Shown piece after piece: positions 62,401 to 64,000 of a DNA stretch of 64,000 nt (the stretch's first letter is position 1; each line of letters starts with the position of its first letter). Source of the stretch: Apostichopus japonicus (lineage: Eukaryota > Echinodermata > Holothuroidea > Aspidochirotida > Stichopodidae); contig NC_092574.1 of the NCBI RefSeq assembly GCF_037975245.1, forward strand, positions 25,501,213 to 25,565,212. Reading direction: 5' to 3'. Below the pieces are notes generated by a model. It made no database searches, was not told the DNA's origin, and was given only the letters and a program-made list of their open reading frames with translations. The position numbers and the translations under genes were made by a program.

Positions 62401-64000
62401 CGTGCCTGTCTTCGTCTTTGAAAATACAACCAATTCAAAATAAGGAGGCGCTTCAATGGTGTTTCGATATAAATATCTACAGTGAGAGAAATCAACTTAA
62501 ATCTTTTTAATTCACTACATCGTTACATCAACAGGAAATTTGTAAACCAACAGGTCAAATCTTACAACCAATACTAAAGTAGTTTAAGAGTAGTTTCATT
62601 ATTTGAAAATTGACGATGCAAATGAAGATGGAAACCATACTTAACTTGCTTGTTTATTTTCCTTGATGAATATTCAAAATGGATCTGTCTCCGGATACTG
62701 ACAAACACTATTAGGCCTACCTACATTTAGATGAATACCTCAGTTGATGGATTTTAAAGCCAAAATACAACATGTGAACCTGCTCAACCCAGAGAATAGT
62801 TCCCGGAAATGTTTAAAAGATGCAACTAAAAGGTTCATTTTTCAAAAGTTCATTGCAGATACTCTCAAAGACAGATTAATCGTGGGATGGCGATGTCGAT
62901 GGTGAAGATGAACAATCAATAATTTAATTGGAAAGCTGTTCTGGGTGTCGAGTAATTGCTTGATAGTTAAGTGGATGATAACCCCAAGTGACTTTTCACA
63001 CTTACTGTAATTCGTTACTACATTCTCGTAATAAGCCTGAATTAAGGAAACTGCTGATTTCATGATTCAATAAAAATCGAGCTATTCTGCAATGCTTAAA
63101 TTGTAGTTACTTCACTCTTACCATCATTTTAATATCTTGATAAAAATAAGGACCCATGTATATGTCTTTCAAAACCATTAAGCAATGAATGAACTTATTT
63201 GCAGTAACGTGACCTGGCTTGGGTGATTGATTAGTGTACCCTGTAAATTCGTTATTGAATTAAGTTGAGATGTAGGGTTTTTTGCGATGAGTCTTGGTTT
63301 CGAAGAACTTGCCCCAAATAAAGCCTGTCCTGAATTTCATGATCGTGTAATTTGATTTTATCATGGACGTTTACTTGCCAAAAACACCATGACTTCAGAT
63401 TGTTCAAGTTTCTTTGAACAGAATGGCTACAAGGCTCAAACTTTGACGGCGGCATAGGAGGGAGAGGATAAGAGATGCCATTTTTGTCAGCATTTCTGTG
63501 GTTTGTGCCTACCTGCAATAAATGGTGCCATTCCAAATGCATCAACCACTTGTACATGCTTATCGGGTTGAATCCTAATCTGGTATTGCTCTATCCATCT
63601 GAAATCCTGTGATATGTCTGATGCTATTCAATGAAAACAAAAAGTCGTATGATTTGCCTTAAGCCTGGCAAAAAAGAAAATATCTTTATAAGAACATAGC
63701 CAACAATTATAAATAGCAAACAACAAATTAATGAATAGCAAATTGATGAAATTTTGGGAAAGATCATATTTGAGAAAGAAAATCTGTGTCCTTTAAAGTA
63801 AAAAGGGAAACACAAAACAAAAAGAAAACCCCATGTAATGAGACATCTACATTTACAAGAAAATACCATTGCAGCCACAAAAGCAAACGTCTATAACTTT
63901 AAAGCATATTGTAGAAATATGTTGGCTGCCACATAATTATGATCAAACCAAATCATACAAAATTAGCAAAAAAACTATCGAAAATTGATATCTCACCTGA
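47457..64000 (-). CDS. INPP5B/OCRL: OCRL/INPP5B-type inositol polyphosphate 5-phosphatase, 5' end beyond window
   Basis: Removes the 5-phosphate from PI(4,5)P2 and related lipids on endosomes and Golgi. Exons I resolved, all in phase: 63997-64000 (runs off the window), 63513-63598, 62088-62415, 61404-61493, 59804-60026, 58942-59058, 58203-58310, 58015-58088, 56515-56626, 55701-55810, 55168-55303, 54690-54800, 53710-53875, 52621-52745, 51825-51935, 51565-51678, 50134-50215, 48765-48892, 48442-48556, 47457-47614 (stop). They give about 830 residues. In order they encode a Pro-rich linker, the phosphatase ([56 protein letters not shown]: both signature motifs intact), an ASH domain (PSCFGS) and a RhoGAP-like domain ([20 protein letters not shown], ending ASLFGE). 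The RhoGAP part lacks an arginine finger, as is usual in this family. Invertebrates normally have one gene for the vertebrate pair, so I do not choose between the names. The 63513-63598 exon could instead start at 63606. The PH-like N-terminus is not in the window. Confidence 0.96.
48893..50133 (-). other. U12-type GT-AG intron in the RhoGAP part of the 5-phosphatase gene
   Basis: The donor reads GTCTTGC|GTATCCTTT, an exact match to the U12 GT-AG donor consensus. The acceptor region reads ATTCCTTATC about 14 nt before CAG|CTGG and has no polypyrimidine tract, as expected for U12 introns. The phase-1 join yields [18 protein letters not shown], continuous with the family's LDTG...[11 protein letters not shown] block. 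The branch-site match is one base off the consensus, so this intron is slightly less certain than the AT-AC one. Confidence 0.82.
51936..52620 (-). other. U12-type AT-AC intron in the 5-phosphatase gene
   Basis: The intron joins ASH exon 52621-52745 to exon 51825-51935. No GT donor keeps the frame: reading on past the exon meets a stop within four codons. Instead the minus strand reads TACTAC|ATATCCTTT, a perfect minor-spliceosome AT-AC donor. The 3' end reads TTATCTTAACT, a U12 branch-site match, and 12 nt after the branch A comes AC|ATCGATCTA. Splicing there gives ...[16 protein letters not shown], which matches the family sequence around the conserved PSCFG with no gap. The alignment, both splice signals and the phase all agree. 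Confidence 0.9.
56132..56222. repeat. Short tandem duplication, unit about 45 bp
   Basis: Two nearly identical adjacent copies of a stretch containing CAACTAATATAAAGCCGGCA, each preceded by GTTTTT. They lie in the intron between exons 56515-56626 and 55701-55810 of the 5-phosphatase gene. Confidence 0.85.
57416..57844. repeat. 39-bp minisatellite, 11 copies, in a 5-phosphatase intron
   Basis: Eleven head-to-tail copies of a 39-bp unit beginning CACTATGAACTGAGATC occupy 429 bp of the intron between exons 58015-58088 and 56515-56626. Variant units (ending in ACATGTATTCC or GCAGTTATTCC) recur every third copy at units 3/6 and 5/8, so a 117-bp block was itself duplicated. The unit is a multiple of three, which is why the minus strand shows a long open frame ([13 protein letters not shown] repeated). 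I treat that as incidental. Confidence 0.95.

Overview
This is a 64-kb piece of an animal nuclear genome. It is AT-rich, with intron-split genes and very dense transposon debris. Two introns look spliced by the minor (U12) spliceosome. The repeats (BEL/Pao element, CR1- and L1-type LINEs, many small hAT-like elements with poly-G tracts, a ~165-bp dispersed repeat with a nuclear-receptor-like motif) suggest a marine invertebrate, perhaps an echinoderm. The species cannot be fixed from the sequence alone.

Three host genes lie on the minus strand. From the right: (1) positions 47457-64000 hold the 3' three-quarters of an OCRL/INPP5B-type inositol polyphosphate 5-phosphatase. It has 20 exons in phase, covering a proline-rich linker, the 5-phosphatase, the ASH domain, a RhoGAP-like domain and the stop codon; the first exons lie beyond the window. 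Two of its introns carry textbook U12-type splice sites, one of them of the rare AT-AC class. (2) Positions 24576-34637 hold a complete seven-exon short-chain dehydrogenase (252 aa) resembling 15-hydroxyprostaglandin dehydrogenase (HPGD). (3) Positions 11648-23124 hold a tandem paralogue with the same seven-exon layout. Its N-terminal half is damaged (frame break at exon 1, 20-bp-shorter exon 3 lacking the NNAG motif), so it is probably a pseudogene or on the way to becoming one.

Transposons fill the rest. A 5.3-kb terminal-inverted-repeat element (15570-20873) sits in intron 3 of the damaged dehydrogenase and carries an open, conserved-looking terminal exon. Seven small hAT-like elements with recognisable 8-bp target duplications are present, several nested two or three deep (34962-36664, 30885-33029, 24846-26738). 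An L1-type LINE remnant (36690-47206) was entered first by a MITE-bearing repeat (37001-38966) and separately by a whole-looking, very recent BEL/Pao element (39219-46230) with indistinguishable 484-bp LTRs and a TTCGT duplication.

The left 11 kb has no gene I can recognise. It holds LINE scraps, tRNA-like SINE sequence, tandem repeats and dispersed repeats. The dehydrogenase pair would act in oxidation of prostaglandin-like hydroxy-lipids and the phosphatase in PI(4,5)P2 turnover on endosomes and Golgi. Apart from sharing a strand, I see no functional link between them.
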